Positions 42,672 through 55,619 of a DNA stretch of 64,000 nt are shown here, piece by piece. The first letter of the stretch is position 1; the number at the start of each line of letters is the position of its first letter. A program made the translations under genes and the position numbers. This DNA comes from Meandrina meandrites (Eukaryota; Cnidaria; Anthozoa; Scleractinia; Meandrinidae). The stretch lies in NCBI GenBank assembly GCA_963693305.1, contig OY855908.1, forward strand, positions 31,742,305 through 31,806,304. Direction: 5' to 3'. Below the pieces are notes generated by a model that had not been told where the DNA came from, did not search any database, and saw only the letters and a list, made by a program, of their open reading frames with translations.

Positions 42672-43761
42672 TTAAATAAATATTACTAGACCTCCTGGTG
42701 GATTCCGTGGTAATCTTTCTTTTAGTAATTTACGGAAGGTGATGACTCTCATTACCGAGCCAAGAACACTGAACAAGCAAACGCAGATTGTGACTCGTAA
42801 CGAGTACCAGTTGTTAGAGTGTTCGCTAAAATAGAACAACAGAATCATGACAAAATTTTCAAGAACGAACAAAACATTAGAAAAAAGTTGCATTCTTTTC
42901 AGTACAAACTTCGGGTTTTCTGAGTCGAGGTCGTGTATCATTAATGAAGCGTCATCTCTTAGCCAGTGGGCGCAGAAAGAAATTAGCAAATAACATAATG
43001 CTGTAGCGGGGTTAGAGCCCATTCGGCAAAGCCCAATGGTGTCAGGTGTCACTATCAGAAAAGAATGACACAACAACAAGACGATAACCCACCACTTGTA
43101 GCTGACGGTGAAGTAACAAATAGCAAATAGTCGACTGCTTAGGAGAAATATGTGTGTTACAAAAAGAATAAGTTTGTGTTTTTTTTTTCAGGTTATCCAA
43201 TATTTCTCCATGCTTGAATTCATCAGTGGTTGTGAACGCCCAAGCTAGACTAAAGAAAGAGACAAGTAAAGAAATGATTTGAATATTCACCACCGGTTCC
43301 TCTTGAACACTCACGGCATACAACTGGATTATAAACTGAGGGGCTGATTCAAGAATTGACTCCAATAGCACAGCATAGACGATGTGCGCCAGTAGGCCAG
43401 CTTCCTCGTCGTCGGCCGAGTCAATTTCATCGCCATCGCGCCATTTCATCAAGCAGTAAACAAGCCCTTTTAGTCTCGCGAAGGCGGCTGAAAATGGATG
43501 AAAACCCCAAAGAATAGTTTGCGTGCATTTTCTAGTGCCACTGTATTCTGTTACTTCATGTTCCCTTATGATATAGTACACTATCGCGAACACAAAACAC
43601 GGCAAAATAACGAAAGCGATCCCCACGCCAAACCATGTCTTGTGATCCGTGCGGTAGAATTCCAGTGTGAGTATGTCGGTTATTGGGTCAGCAAAGCTCA
43701 AAATCGCTCCAACAAGAAGCAAAAAAGGACTGTACCACTTAGAAAAATCTTCCACTTTCAT
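42672..43761 (-). pseudogene. XKR-like copy 2, single frameshift
   Basis: Same protein as copy 1 in two overlapping frames. The frame breaks in a run of ten T on the plus strand (43179-43188; copies 1 and 3 have a 9-nt segment there), an added base in a homopolymer. Upstream (start at 43761) and downstream parts are otherwise open and conserved, including the ESAPQFIIQLYAV and VLFVLENFVMILLFYFSEHS segments. The C-terminus is replaced by a different tail. The indel could be real or an assembly error, so the gene may be functional. Confidence 0.7.
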
Positions 43762-44740
43762 ACTTTCATTTAGAGTATGGGGTAGCCTTTGTTATGATTG
43801 GAATAGAAGCTATTTAGATACAGAAAAGAATCTTGCTTTCCAGCCGACGCGACTGAGGCGTGCAGGATGTCAGGCCTGATTGTAAAGCGTAATTAAAAAA
43901 TTTCAGCGCATCTCTGTCCCACTAATGGATAATATAACAAAATTATCAAATGTGATTGGTTCTTAGCACGATCTGTTTGTCAGGGATTTGTCACCTGTTT
44001 CCTAACTAAATCAACACGTACCTCTTTTTCTTTCGTTTCCTCAGAAACGAAACGGTACTATTTTGGATTCGATGTGAACTATTTACACAGTGGGGGCTAC
44101 TATTCCAATCAGGAGAACGTTCGTAACCACAATGTCTAAAGGCAAACAATCTTGTAAAAACATGTTCTTCAAATATCGGAGAGAAAATCTATAGAAACAT
44201 CAAAAATTATTGAGATCCATTCCAAATAGAAATATCTGAAGACTGCAATGAAAGTTAGCTCTTCCCGTGCTTAATTGTTAAGTAAACATTCTAGCTATAT
44301 TCTGAGAAAGAACAAAAATTCCCACCAATGAGAGTGCTTGCATGCACAAACAAAGACACGATATCTTCGCGTGTGTCGTCTTTGCTAGCACGGAAGCCAT
44401 GAAAAAGGGTAGAAGGATAAATTAGGAAGTTCTTTGTCATTTGTCTTTCGCTTAGCCCGAAGCATGAAAATGACAAGGCGTCGTTATCCGACCGAGGGAT
44501 CCCGGGGTCGAAAAAATTGTTTCATGTTGTAATTTTCATGCCTGGAACAGCCGCTTGCAGTAAATGAGTGATTGCTCAAGCTCGAACGACTTGACTTCTA
44601 AACTTCAAAACAAGAATTTAAATTCCTGGAAACTAAAGAAGGTCGCGTCTCACGAATGCTGGTTTTAAATGTCTTTACTACCAAAATCATAAACCGTCCG
44701 TGGTTTTGACTAGCAAAGTGGGAAACGGGAAATTTCGGTG
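43762..44740. other. Promoter side of XKR copy 2 and unique spacer
   Basis: The first ~250 bp match the upstream flanks of the other XKR copies (29690-29900, 49160-49400). The rest shows no gene or repeat I recognise. Confidence 0.4.
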
Positions 44741-46807
44741 TTTCACACCGTGCCACCATCGGTTGTATTTTTCTCAAAGTAAAAGTGCAAGATGTTATAT
44801 CATATAAATAAAAGCTGAAGAAGAACAAATTATACTATGCTTCAGACAAAATCCGCTTTTATGGTCGTGTCAGCGGTTGTAGAATTAAGTTAAGGTTCTT
44901 CAGTTAACTCGGAACAAAACTCGATTAAGCTTTTGTAATTTAGTTGCGACATTATTTTTTCTGTCTATGAAAATGCACAAAGTCCCATGAATAATATCGT
45001 TGATTTCTAATTTATCCGCTTCAGTAGTAGCTAGTGTGGCCAATCTACGCTGTATGGATATATGGATCTTTGTCCGAAAGCGCTTGCGCAGATTCTTGTG
45101 CACCGAATAATAGTATTAGGTCTTGATGTGATTAACTCGCACATGAAAATGGGTCAAAATTGAGGACACCCTCTCCCCATTGAAACCCTCTTACATGGGG
45201 TCCAACAAAAAGTAACTAAAAAGTAAATGTCAAGGGACGATAAAATGACTGCAGTCCTTTTCTTTACCACCCTGCAAAGATTTGTGCGACGGGGATTGAG
45301 ATAGACGAGCGGTGTTATAAAAAAAAAATTAAGTTCTCTAGAGGAACTGATCATAGGTCCGGTAAAGACTGGGCCTTAGGGCTGAGTTCCTGACTCAAAG
45401 CTCAAACTAACAAAATATTCGCGATCGTCCACAATCTGGCGTATCGTACTAAGAAACATCCTGGGAGACCCAGGGAGAGTGTGTCGGGGCTATACGAAGT
45501 AAACCGGGTAAAAATCGGAGCGACAAAAGATTTCAAGAAGGGCTGAGCTTCTTGAAAACTTGCGTCGCTCCGATTTTTGCCCGTTTTACTTCGTTTCGCG
45601 CCGACACACTGACCCTGGATCTCCGAGGATGGAAAGACGGTGCGACAGTTAGTAATCCTAGCTCAAAAAGCCAATCACATATCCAGAGCCCGCTTTACTT
45701 TTGGTCAGCACCAAGGAAGCGAACGTCAACCATGTCTGGGATTGACCATGCTAAGAGTTCTTGAACCGAAGACTTTCAAATCAGACTTGCCAGAATCTGC
45801 GTCTTTCCTGCTTATCCACAAAGTGGGCCCTGCATGGGGATGGGGAGGGGGTGGGGGGGGGGGGGGGGAAATCAGGAATCGTAAAAGACAATAGAGACAC
45901 AAGTACTGTATTGACCTCTGTATGATCTACCTTAACACAATCCTTTAATGATAAAAGGAACTTTATCCTTTCAGAAAGTTTCAAAATTACTTTGTTAGCC
46001 ACGTTCAACCGTGGCTCTCTGGAAAAATATTTCACTTTTGTCGGGATTAATACTGCATCAGAAAAACAGGATTACAACTATTTAATCAACCTCACTTTGC
46101 TTTATGACCTATGTATACTGAAAAACAGGAAAACTTAAAAGCAAAGCTTGTTTGCTTGGGTAAAAGCTTTCTTTTCCTTAATAGATTAAAGCACTACCAG
46201 TTAGACTTCTATGAAGTGCATTAACAAGAGTAGTTTTGGACTTCTGACCTTCGCAGTTTATATACGTAGTCTACACAATACATACTAGTTATGCAACGTG
46301 GTATACTACGAAATATCCCTCGATCGAGTCACTTCTATTTTCTTGGTGTAAAAGGCTCGTGTGTATACCAAGAAAATACAAATGACAAGTGGGATATCCA
46401 TGGTATACCACGAGAAAGTGTTCCATAACTATTTCATACCATGCCATAGAAAATGCGCTTACTAAATTTCGTCGGGAATAAGTTTGCAGCGCACGATGGG
46501 AAAGTTGGTTATGGTCGATATACACCAAGGGCTTTCCTGTATTCTCATTGGCTGTATTTTCAATGGCATAGCATAAGTTCATGCTCAAAAGGCTTTTCAG
46601 AACTAATTTACAACAAGTGATATGAAACGCCTATTTACATGATGGTATAAAACTAATGCTACTTTGAAGTCTCATGTAAGCTTCAGTCAAGATAACTCAG
46701 TGACCCTATATTGCCATAACAACAATGTGTTTTAAAATCAGTTATCTGGTCTTGCCCTTTATACTGCAAACAAAACAACAATTAGAGAAAGCTAGAGCTC
46801 TTTTTCG
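44741..46807. repeat. XKR segmental unit 3, non-coding part
   Basis: Almost identical to 39346-41360, the most recent duplication in the window. No gene. Confidence 0.75.
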
Positions 46808-47242
46808 GTGTTCTCCCGGGGGGGTTACTTGGGCCAATCTTTGCTGGGTATGTGCCGCTAGCCTCTCAGAACCCCTGCCCCATTATAGTCATATTCTATG
46901 GCCAATTATAGACCCCATCTTAGTCACTTTTGGGTAAATGTAATTTTCATGACCCCAACTTAGTCACTTAACGGGAGCCGTTTGTCAAATATTAAACAAC
47001 AGCAATGAATACGGTAACTTTTTCTTTTCGGCGAATCTTTCCGTTTATAAATCACAACTTGCCAGAATTTTCTTACTCTCAAAATCCCAGAAAAGTGTGA
47101 CCCCATTCTAGTCACCCTATAAAAAATGCTTGAAAAAGCGACCCCATTATAGTCAGTGCTGTCGTGAAAATGCGACCCCATCCAGCGGCACATCCCCATT
47201 AGCCCATTTATAGGAAGTGCCCCCCCCCCCCGGGGTGTTCTC
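46808..47242. mobile_element. hAT-like MITE with 8-bp target duplication
   Basis: Direct GTGTTCTC repeats (46808-46815, 47235-47242) flank a 419-bp insertion whose ends are CCGGGGGGGTTACTT and an inverted AGTGCCCCCCCCCC...GG. It is absent at the matching place in units 1 and 2. An 8-bp duplication fits hAT. The interior repeats TATAGTCA / CTTAGTCAC motifs. No transposase. Confidence 0.7.
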
Positions 47243-47864
47243 TAGCCGGTGCGAGTGACCACAGTCTGTGAGTGAAATATAATTTTGAGCAAATGCCTTT
47301 TCAGTTGTTCCTGATTAAAGAGAAATAAACAACAAACATGTTTTTCTAGTCCGTATAGACCTGCCCAAGACAAATATCGCAAATGAGCGTCTGTGTTTTT
47401 TGCGTTCTGCAACAAAATAAAATTCTAAGCCCTAAGTTCATTTTAAATGACCTCTGCTGGATTTCTAGAGATAATTTTCTATCCTTTCTCAAGTGTAGTT
47501 TAAATGTATTTCAACGAAACCGAGTGTAAGAAAAAAAGTCGATGTACAGCCTTAAGCAGTTTCCTTTACTTGAGTCGATTTGAATTGAAAACAAAGAACA
47601 ATCTTGGCCATTTGGGATAGGAATAGTCTATATGCATCCTCTGATGTGACCTTTCCTTTGCTCGTCTTTCTAATAACAAAGCAGCAAAACCCTTTTATAG
47701 TACTTGCGACAGTTAAATAAATACACTACAGGGTAATTTTTAACTTATACCAAGTGCATAAAGCCCGCAGTATTTTTTGCATACAAACACCTCTATAGGA
47801 CTCATGGCCGTGGCATTTTGTTTTCTTCGATAAAACATTCCTCAATACCCGCACAAGTTGTAAG
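47243..47864. repeat. XKR unit 3, 3' flank of XKR copy 3
   Basis: Matches 27900-28570 and 41410-42060. Non-coding. Confidence 0.6.
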
Positions 47865-49153
47865 CTAACGAATCGAAAAAGCATGGACACGGCTTTCTTT
47901 CAGTAACACACGGAAGTGGATAACTCTGATTACTGAGCCAAGAACACTGAACAAGCACACGCATACTGTGACTGGTAATGAGTACCAGTTGTTGGAGTGT
48001 TGGCTAAAATAAAACAACAGAATCATGACAAGGTTTTCTAGAACGAACAGAAAATTAGAAAATAGTTGCATTATTTTCCGTTTAATCTTCGTGTTTTCTG
48101 ATTCGAGCAACTGTATCACTGCTGAAGTGTCGTCTCTTAGCCAGTTGAGGCCCAAAAATAATGCCAAATAAAAAAATCCAGTACAGAAACCGCATTGGCC
48201 CATTAGGCAAAGCCAAATAGTGTCAGCTGTCATTATCGCAGAAGTATGAATAATAATAATAATAATAATCAACTTTATTTATAGAGGGTAAACACATAAC
48301 AGTAAAAAACTGACAAACCAGTGGCCCTCTAATATAAAATACAATCGAGAACTAAAAATAATGCTAAAAATCTAACAATCTAAAATTACAAAATTTAGTT
48401 TAAAATACGCTATAATATAAAAACTAGGTAAAAATTACTCTAAAATGGCGAGATTGATATAAACAAGACGCCGACAACCCACCACTTATAGCTGACGGTG
48501 AAGTAACAAACGGCAAATAGTCGACTGCTCAGCATAAGTATGTGTGTTACAAAGAGAACAAGTTTGTGTTTTATGTTCAGGTAATCCAATACTTCGTCAT
48601 GCAAAACCTCATCAGCGATTGTGAACGCCCAAGCTAGACTTAAGAAAGAGACAGGTAAAGAAATGATTTGAATAATCTCCACCGGTTCCTCTTGAACACT
48701 TACGGCGTACAGCTGGATTATAAACTGAGGCGCTGATTCAACAACTGACTCCAACAGCACAGCAGAGTCGATGTGCTCCAGTTGGTCATCAGCTTCCTTA
48801 TTGCCGTCCGCGTCGATTTCTTCGCCACGCCACCATTTCATCACACAGTAAGCAAACCCTTGCAGTCTCGCGAAGACGGCAGAAAATGGATGAAAACCAC
48901 AAAGGATAGTTTGGATACATTGTCTAGTGCAACTGTATTGCGATACTTCCTGATCCCTTGCAACATAGTACAGTATCGGGAACAAAAAACACGGCAAAAT
49001 AACAAAAGCGAGGCCCACGCCAAACCATGTCTTGTGATCCGCGCGGTAGAATTCCACTAGTGTGAGTATGTCTGTGATCGGATCAGCAAAGCTTAAAATA
49101 GCTCCAACAAGAAGCTTGAAAGGACTGTACCACTTAAGATCCTCCACTTTCAT
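47865..49153 (-). pseudogene. XKR-like copy 3, split by a retroelement tail
   Basis: The first 230 codons from 49153 match copy 1 closely (ADPITDILTLVEF, ESAPQFIIQLYAVSVQ). An insertion at about 48251-48462 then breaks the frame, and the remaining ~120 codons resume to 47865. Both parts are otherwise open, so the insertion is the main lesion and probably recent. Confidence 0.75.
48251..48462 (-). mobile_element. LINE/SINE 3'-end insertion with TTA-repeat tail
   Basis: About 211 bp absent from the other XKR copies. Read on the minus strand it ends in TTTATAAATAAAGTTGA-like sequence and a (TTA)n tail, typical of 5'-truncated CR1/L2-type LINEs or SINEs mobilised by them. It has no coding capacity. 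Confidence 0.6.
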
Positions 49154-52104
49154 ACTGAACAGAACTTAAGTATATTTCCTTTGTGTGTTCACTTAACACA
49201 GTCCACTGAGAGTATGGAGTAACCTTTCTTACGATTGGAATAGATCAGCGAAGTTAAATAGGAATCTTCCAGCCGACGCGACCGAGGAGTGCGAGGTCAG
49301 GATTGATTATAAAGCGTCCTTAAAAATAGAAAATATGACGAAATTATCAAACGTTATTGGTTCTTTGCACGGTCTGTTTGTCAGGAATTTGTCACTTAAG
49401 TCACTAAATCGAAAAGACGCAAATAGTTTTATACCTTGGTCTCAAATAACGAGGTGTCCAATGACAATAATTATTTCCATGATTTCGTGAATGCCTTCTT
49501 TTCTCGAATTTTTTCCGAGGTAAAAGAGATCAGAGGCGGATCCAAAGGTTCTCAATAGTAACGATTAGCCTCAGCGTCCTGGCGTCTTGTTTGAAGTTTA
49601 AGTATAGAAATGAAGCTAGTGGAGATCAATGAAGTGTGTTTCCTCCTTACTTGATGTTGCCTAATGTGATCCGTACATGAAGTCAACAGTAACATGCCAC
49701 CCGAATAGAAGCGTGTTCTATTTTTTTTTTCAAGTATTTGCTACGCAAAGACTCTACAAAGAATTTAAAGAAACTAGAAAGCTTATGCAAGGTTTACACA
49801 AATAATTTTAGTTAGTAGAATTCTACTAGTACACTAATGCAAATGCTGCAATGTGATTGGCTGAGCTATTGAACACTAGCAGCCATTAGTGTGCAGTTGC
49901 CGAAGGTCGTCCACAAAATGCGACATTTTTATCGTTTTTCCGAAGTTTTGGAAGGAAGTTTAAATGTAAATGGATAATAAAATTCCCGAGAAGACTTAAA
50001 GAAGGACATTAGCGGTTTCTTGACTTTAAAAGCTTGAAATTATTGAAAAACGGGTGCACGCGCGTAAACAACTGCAAATTTACCAAGGACAATTCAATGC
50101 GTGTGATTTTGTTAAAACGTTAAGTTCGATAATGCGTAGGAAAATAATTAGAAACCATTATTTGCGTTTATTTCAGTCAGAATTCTACTCAATTAGATTA
50201 TTCGCTCTCAATTTCTATGAGGTGATAGTTGACTCATAGAAATCTCGAGCTCATAATCTAATTGTTAATTAGTTGGTTACATGGTGATTCAAGGTGAATG
50301 TACAGTGAAATCTCTCTAAGGGTACACCCTCGGGCTCAACTCAAGAGGTGATCGCCTTAAGAGTTCTCGACAAGCAAGTTAAATCCGGCCAGGACCAGCC
50401 AGCCGCTAGCCATGTCCGCCTTAATTACAGTATTGTCCGCTTTGAATTGAAAGAGTAGACTGTACTGAGGCTAAACATAACGTTTTAAAAGACCCAGAGT
50501 ACTGAAAAGGTTTGAACACGGATTTCAATAGATTAAAGCCTCCTCTTTCATGCTAGGTAGTTTATGGTTTCAAATTGTGGTATACGTTTTGAGTTATAGC
50601 TATGAATTATTAGTACAGATCAAACCGAACGGAACGTGAGAACGAGGCTGAAATTGCCACTCAATCCATTCACATAAACTTATTCAATAAGAAAACTAAT
50701 GTTATCCAGATATCTCGTAAGACTCTATGAAAGTCAATTTTATGAAAAGCACCACTGCTTTGTAAGGAAATCACGTGATGCTTGTGCTCGTTTTACGTGA
50801 CGTGTCACAGCATCTTCATTTATTGTTATATAGGAACTAAAACTTTTCGCTACCGATCATCAACAAACTATTTGATCTTTGAATTTGTTCTTTTCACACT
50901 ACAAAAAGGGCAGTACTTTTTAAATTTATCACCTGGTGAAATAAAAGGCTTGGTCAAAGCTATTAAACCAGCGTCTTTTTACTGGAGCCTCGCTTTCGTG
51001 TTAATAAAAAATAGAACAGTGACAATAAACTTGGTTTGAAAGAAGCAATATTTGATGTGATTTGCCTTCTAGAAAATATCTAGATAATGCTATTTTCAAT
51101 TGTAATGAAAATTGAAGATCAAAACAATTGTGCTTTATCTTTCTACAACCAATAATCCTAAATAAAACAAAATAAATGCTCCGTCTAGGACTTTGCTATA
51201 ACTTCCTCTATTTAGTAAGTTATATACGGATAAGAAGACGTCAAGAATATTACAAATACTGAGTAACAAGTAGTAACGTTTCATGGTGCAGGTGGATCTT
51301 AACGGAAATACAGACGGTCGCTACAATTCTGAACAACACTAGTTGAGGCAATCGAATATCATATATTTTCTTTGCAAATGTCTTGACTTATGAACGCGTA
51401 AAAAAGAAAACACATTTTATCCCCCTTTTAATGTTGTTTTGTAGCTTTGTTATTCATCCTGTGTTGTTTTCTCAACACAACTTCACTGAAAACAATAAAA
51501 TCATTTTATAGTTTCAATTTTAAATAGGGGAGAGTAAGTGGGGAGAGGTTAAAAAAGAACTGTTGTACACTATTTAGTGGGCATTTGGCCAAAGGTCTCA
51601 ACAGTTTTGTCCAAGATTGTAGCGGGCTTGAAAAAATTTGCAATGCATTTTCTCTCAAGCATCCATGCACAAAGAGGCATTTCTTTGAAAATGACCTTTC
51701 TGAACAAAAAATTATGGCATTCAATGTTTTAAGGTTTATTCAGAATCGATCCTGACTGTTCTTAGTCCCCTTACACGATTAACAGGGACGGGGTATAAGC
51801 CAGCCACTGATGATTCGCTGATGTATCTATATTCGCTAATCTAGATATATTACGAGAAGCATCCACTTCCCCCCCCCCCCCCTCCCCCCCCAACCCCTCC
51901 ACCCCCTCTCCTTTTGTTCGCGCGTCTTTCTGCCAGATTCTCCACGGCCATTTTCCCACTCGCTCTCTTTTCTCGCTCAACCCTCAACGGGCTGGACTAA
52001 GAAACAAAGAAGCACTGCAAGTCCCGGCCGCTATAACATCATGTAACAACGTTCTACAACTTTGAATCCATTTCTTTAAACATAGATAGATCAATTACGT
52101 GGAC
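49154..52104. other. Gene-free spacer with hairpin and C tract
   Basis: The first ~250 bp are XKR promoter-side sequence shared with the other copies. An inverted pair, TTAGATTATTCGCTC...TTTCTATGAG (50188-50220) against CTCATAGAAATC...TAATCTAA (50233-50265), suggests a small foldback element. C-rich tracts lie at 51871-51905. No gene recognised. Confidence 0.45.
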
Positions 52105-53257
52105 ATGATCAAGTTTCAAGTTTTGCTGAGCGTTTACGTGACCATTGTCAGCAGGTAAGTGCTAACTATACGCTTGAAATTAAAGGAAATTCCAGACTAG
52201 GGGGTATTCTTTTCTGGATTCGTAACGAATTCGGAATGTTTTGGTGATGGACGTGTTTTGCCTTTTTCACACAGGTGGGCAAATCCGAGTTAAAAACGTC
52301 CCTGTTTGGTCGCGTCTCCGAAGATTTTAAATCCGAAATCAAAAGCGAATACTTTGTATCCGAATACTGTTGAATCCGCGTTGTTTTTTTGTTGTTGTTG
52401 TTGTCAGTGTTTTCGTTTAAACAAGTCTTGCAATGAATCCGGATATTAATCCGCCTCATCTTGGGCCTCAATTAGTTAAAAAGCAAAGTCGCCGATAGCC
52501 GTCTTTTAAAATGTTGCCAACATTTTTTGGTTCTTTCAGCACCGTGCAGCAGCAGGATCTCTTTGGAGTCGTGAGCCATGGCTATGGAGAAATCTACAAG
52601 AGGGTTCCTCCCCAAAATGCAGCAGAAAATTGGCTCGGATCAGCCACAATGATAGGAAGAGCGGGTTGGAACCACTTCTGACATCTGTTCTTCCACCCTG
52701 ATGGCACCTTATATGGCGTTTGGGATGACAAGTTCTACAAAGCACCGCCTCCTCCCTCCGCCTCTCACAATTGGATCGATGCAGCGACGCGTATCGGAAA
52801 CGGAGGATGGAACCCCTTTCATTTCCTGTTCTTTGATCCGGATGGGATTCTCTATGGCGTTAGCGACGGCAAGCTTTATAAGCGGGCTCCCCCATCATAC
52901 AGCCATGACAACTGGCTTGGGTCTGCCACACTGGTGGGATTAGGTGGATGGAACGCCTTCAAATTCCTCTTCTTCGATCCACATGGAATCTTGTACGGCG
53001 TAGAAAACGGCAAGTTTTATAAGAAGTGTCCTCCCACAGGTCCAAATGACAACTGGTTAGGAACATCAAAGCGAATTGGCAATGGAGGCTGGGACGGTTT
53101 TCAGCACCTGTTCTTCATGGCGTCAACCAAGACAGGTTCCACAAGCGATCACCGCCAAAACATGCACATGATAACTGGTTGGGTTCTTCGACGATAATTG
53201 GTTCAGGTGGCTGGTCCTCGTTTAAATTTCTGATGGCGCCACTGCGTCACGACTGAG
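52105..53257 (+). pseudogene. Tachylectin-2-like lectin gene, two exons, decayed
   Basis: Exon 1 (52105-52154) encodes a signal-peptide-like start (MIKFQVLLSVYVTIVS) and ends at a GTAAGT donor. After a 385-bp intron the acceptor TTCTTTCAG (to 52539) opens exon 2 in phase. Exon 2 holds about five tandem ~47-residue units with the (N)WLG...IGxGGW..F..LFFDPxGxLYGV pattern of tachylectin-2 beta-propellers, which bind N-acetyl sugars in innate immunity. A TGA at 52679-52681 in the first unit and a deletion with frameshift near 53115 interrupt it; the final unit resumes in another phase to a stop at 53257. A polyadenylation signal follows at 53488-53493. Confidence 0.75.
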
Positions 53258-53604
53258 GGACAGCCATCGTGCTAACAGCGGGTTCGACTGTTGTAGACAG
53301 CGTTATGACTTTCAATTTAAGAAAACGATGATCATGATTGTTGTAATGTGACGTATTTTAAAATACCTTTGTCATTGTCAGCGTTGTCTCACGGAATAAG
53401 ATACCTAATGAATCATCTAAGATTAAATTGTAGATTTTTAAATGAAACGTAAAGACCGATGGGGTAAGAAAACATTACTGTCATTTAAATAAAGTGTTCC
53501 AAAGTACTTTCTGTTATAGAGCAAAAGCTTTCAACAAACCCTTCTCTATATACCCTTCTATATGTTACTTCCTGGTTTTACGGGGAGAGCCCCTGTTACA
53601 ATTT
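53258..53604. other. 3' flank of lectin pseudogene
   Basis: AT-rich. AATAAA at 53488-53493 would end the lectin transcript. Nothing else seen. Confidence 0.45.
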
Positions 53605-54947
53605 TCAACAATAATATGTGGCTGTACATAAAATCGAGGACGAGCAATTTTTCATATACGTGTTAAGAAGCGAAATGCTTTCATTTTTTACTTTTCTGAT
53701 CAAAGGACGTTTTGGGAAGCCAAGATTAACCGACACACCCTTCTTGTTTGAAATGGGCTGCCTACGACCCATTACTTGCTGAACTTCTGCTCTAATCATT
53801 TGATGAATGTCGGTCTTATCAACACTAAAACCCTGCTGACCGACCGCAGCTGCCGCTATTGGTTTATCTTAAGGTGCCACAGCTTTACTTATCTCGTTTA
53901 CGATTTGAGTGGAAATTTGTTTAACATCGACGGCTGGCGCCTTCTCGGAAGAAGACACAACAGACTCTTTAAGCTTGGCGAAATTTTCTGCTGCTTCTAA
54001 ACTGTCAGGTTGTTGTAAAACAACATACTCACGAATTTCCGGCCTAAGACCTTGGACAAAATAATGAGTCCATTCAGTTCTGGGCAAATCTAACCGAGCA
54101 CACTGCGTACGCAAACTATAAGAATAGTCCGCTACAGTTTCCTTTTCGAGTTGGCGTCGCTGGCCTAAAGCTTGTCTTACACGCCACTCGCTAGCTCCTG
54201 AAGCAAAATGGTGAATTAACGCAGCAGATAATTCGGCGAAAGACTTGTCGTCTGGTGACTCAAGAGTTTTAAACCAAGCGCTAGCATGCCCTTTAAGGTA
54301 AAGAGGAAGTCCTAAAGTCAAATTGGTTTGTTTACAAACTCGTGGACATCTTCACATTCTTCTCCTCTGAAAACGGGAAAAGCGACTGACAGCTTCACAG
54401 TAGTTCCCGATGGCTGAGAACTTAACGCAGTTCGCATCCTTTCTACCGCTTCGCGCAGCTGTGTAACTTGATCGTTCATTTCTTCGGAAAGCGCTGAAGA
54501 AAACCGGTCTACAGTGTCCGAGCCAGAGTACACTGAACTCTCCTCGCTATACTCTGGATCGTTTTCCAGGTTTCCGTCGCTAACCACGGCGTTTTCGTAA
54601 TTTAGTTCAACGTCCTCGTAAACACCATTGACCCCTAAACCGGTATGATCACCTGCACAAAACAAAATTTCTGAACCTTCACTCGGGGTAGGAATGGCAC
54701 TCTCGGGAGGTAAAGCAGGCGGAGGCGTGCTTGGACTTGGCGTATTACCTGCTGTATTACTTGGCTTTCTTAAAAGTCTAAACGACTTAAAAATAGATCG
54801 TTTTTGATGCTTGGCTGGAGGAGGACCAGACCATATAAATGAACTTCCAGCCACAGATTCGAACTCGTGATTTTGATTTTGCTCGGCCAGGGCTAGAGCT
54901 TTCTGTCTGGTTAAAACCGGCAGGATTGAAAATTCATTAAACTTCAA
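53605..54947 (-). pseudogene. Ty3/Gypsy-type retrotransposon gag fossil
   Basis: Starting at 54947 the frame shows a Ser/Pro-rich N-terminus and an acidic linker. A frameshift near 54318 leads into the retrotransposon gag core ([16 protein letters not shown] ... [18 protein letters not shown] ... [19 protein letters not shown]), the capsid-like helical domain of Ty3/Gypsy elements. A TAA at 53869 follows, after which the same phase continues (MIRAEVQQVMGRRQ...) to 53605. No polymerase region, zinc knuckle or LTR is present, so it is a truncated, inactive relic. Confidence 0.7.
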
Positions 54948-55475
54948 AGAGCCAGAGTTCTTAATTGAAAAGAGAAAATAACAATGCTATTTTAACGTGG
55001 CCAAACATTAAAAATTCTTAGGAAATATTGACAGACTACTCTAAACTAAGCCACGTTCCAAGCTCAAAAAAATTCAAACGTTCTACGCTAACTTGCAAGG
55101 AAGGGTGCCTTAAAACATTGTTCCACTTACTGCTTGAAGAAAGACGAATTCTCCACCAAGTATGTTGAACAGGACTCGCTTCTACAGCACGGAAGATCCC
55201 ACGCGTACGCAGCTGACTTCCTTAGGCAAGCAAAGATTAACCAATCGAAACTGTAAAAACACAACTGTTTTAAGGGAAAGCTAACCTTGGCTCTAATTAG
55301 GGAAAGTAGTAGTCAAGGTTGCAAGAAAGACAAAAACATAATCACAGGTGGGGCGTTTTTCTGGGCGTGGGATCTCTGGGCAAACAGGAAGGGTGTGTCG
55401 GTTAATCTTGGCTTGCCAAAACGACCTTTGATCAGAAAAGTAAAAATGAAAGCATTTCGCTTCTTAACATACGTT
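53657..55475. repeat. ~95-bp inverted repeat pair around the gag relic
   Basis: 53657-53752 and 55381-55475 are reverse complements with a few differences (AAGAAGCGAAATGCTTTCAT... against ...ATGAAAGCATTTCGCTTCTT). Both copies encode the same short peptide around VSVNLG.PKRPLIRKVK. This is either a rearranged second gag fragment or the ends of a composite insertion. Confidence 0.55.
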
Positions 55476-55619
55476 TAAAATTAATTAGGGTTTTTCGGGA
55501 CACACTCGTCATTGAGCAGATTGTCCGTGACTGCGGGGTCTAATTTAAGGAGATTCTGCAGCATAGCCTAGGGATCTTTCATTTTTTTTCTTAGAGTTCA
55601 TGCTGCATCTGAAGATCAG
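54948..55619. other. Flank of gag relic
   Basis: Unique AT-rich sequence apart from the inverted repeat copy at 55381-55475. No gene seen. Confidence 0.4.

Noticed and set aside
53657..55475. Long terminal repeats of the gag relic
   Set aside because: The repeats are inverted rather than direct and contain coding-like sequence, so they are not LTRs.
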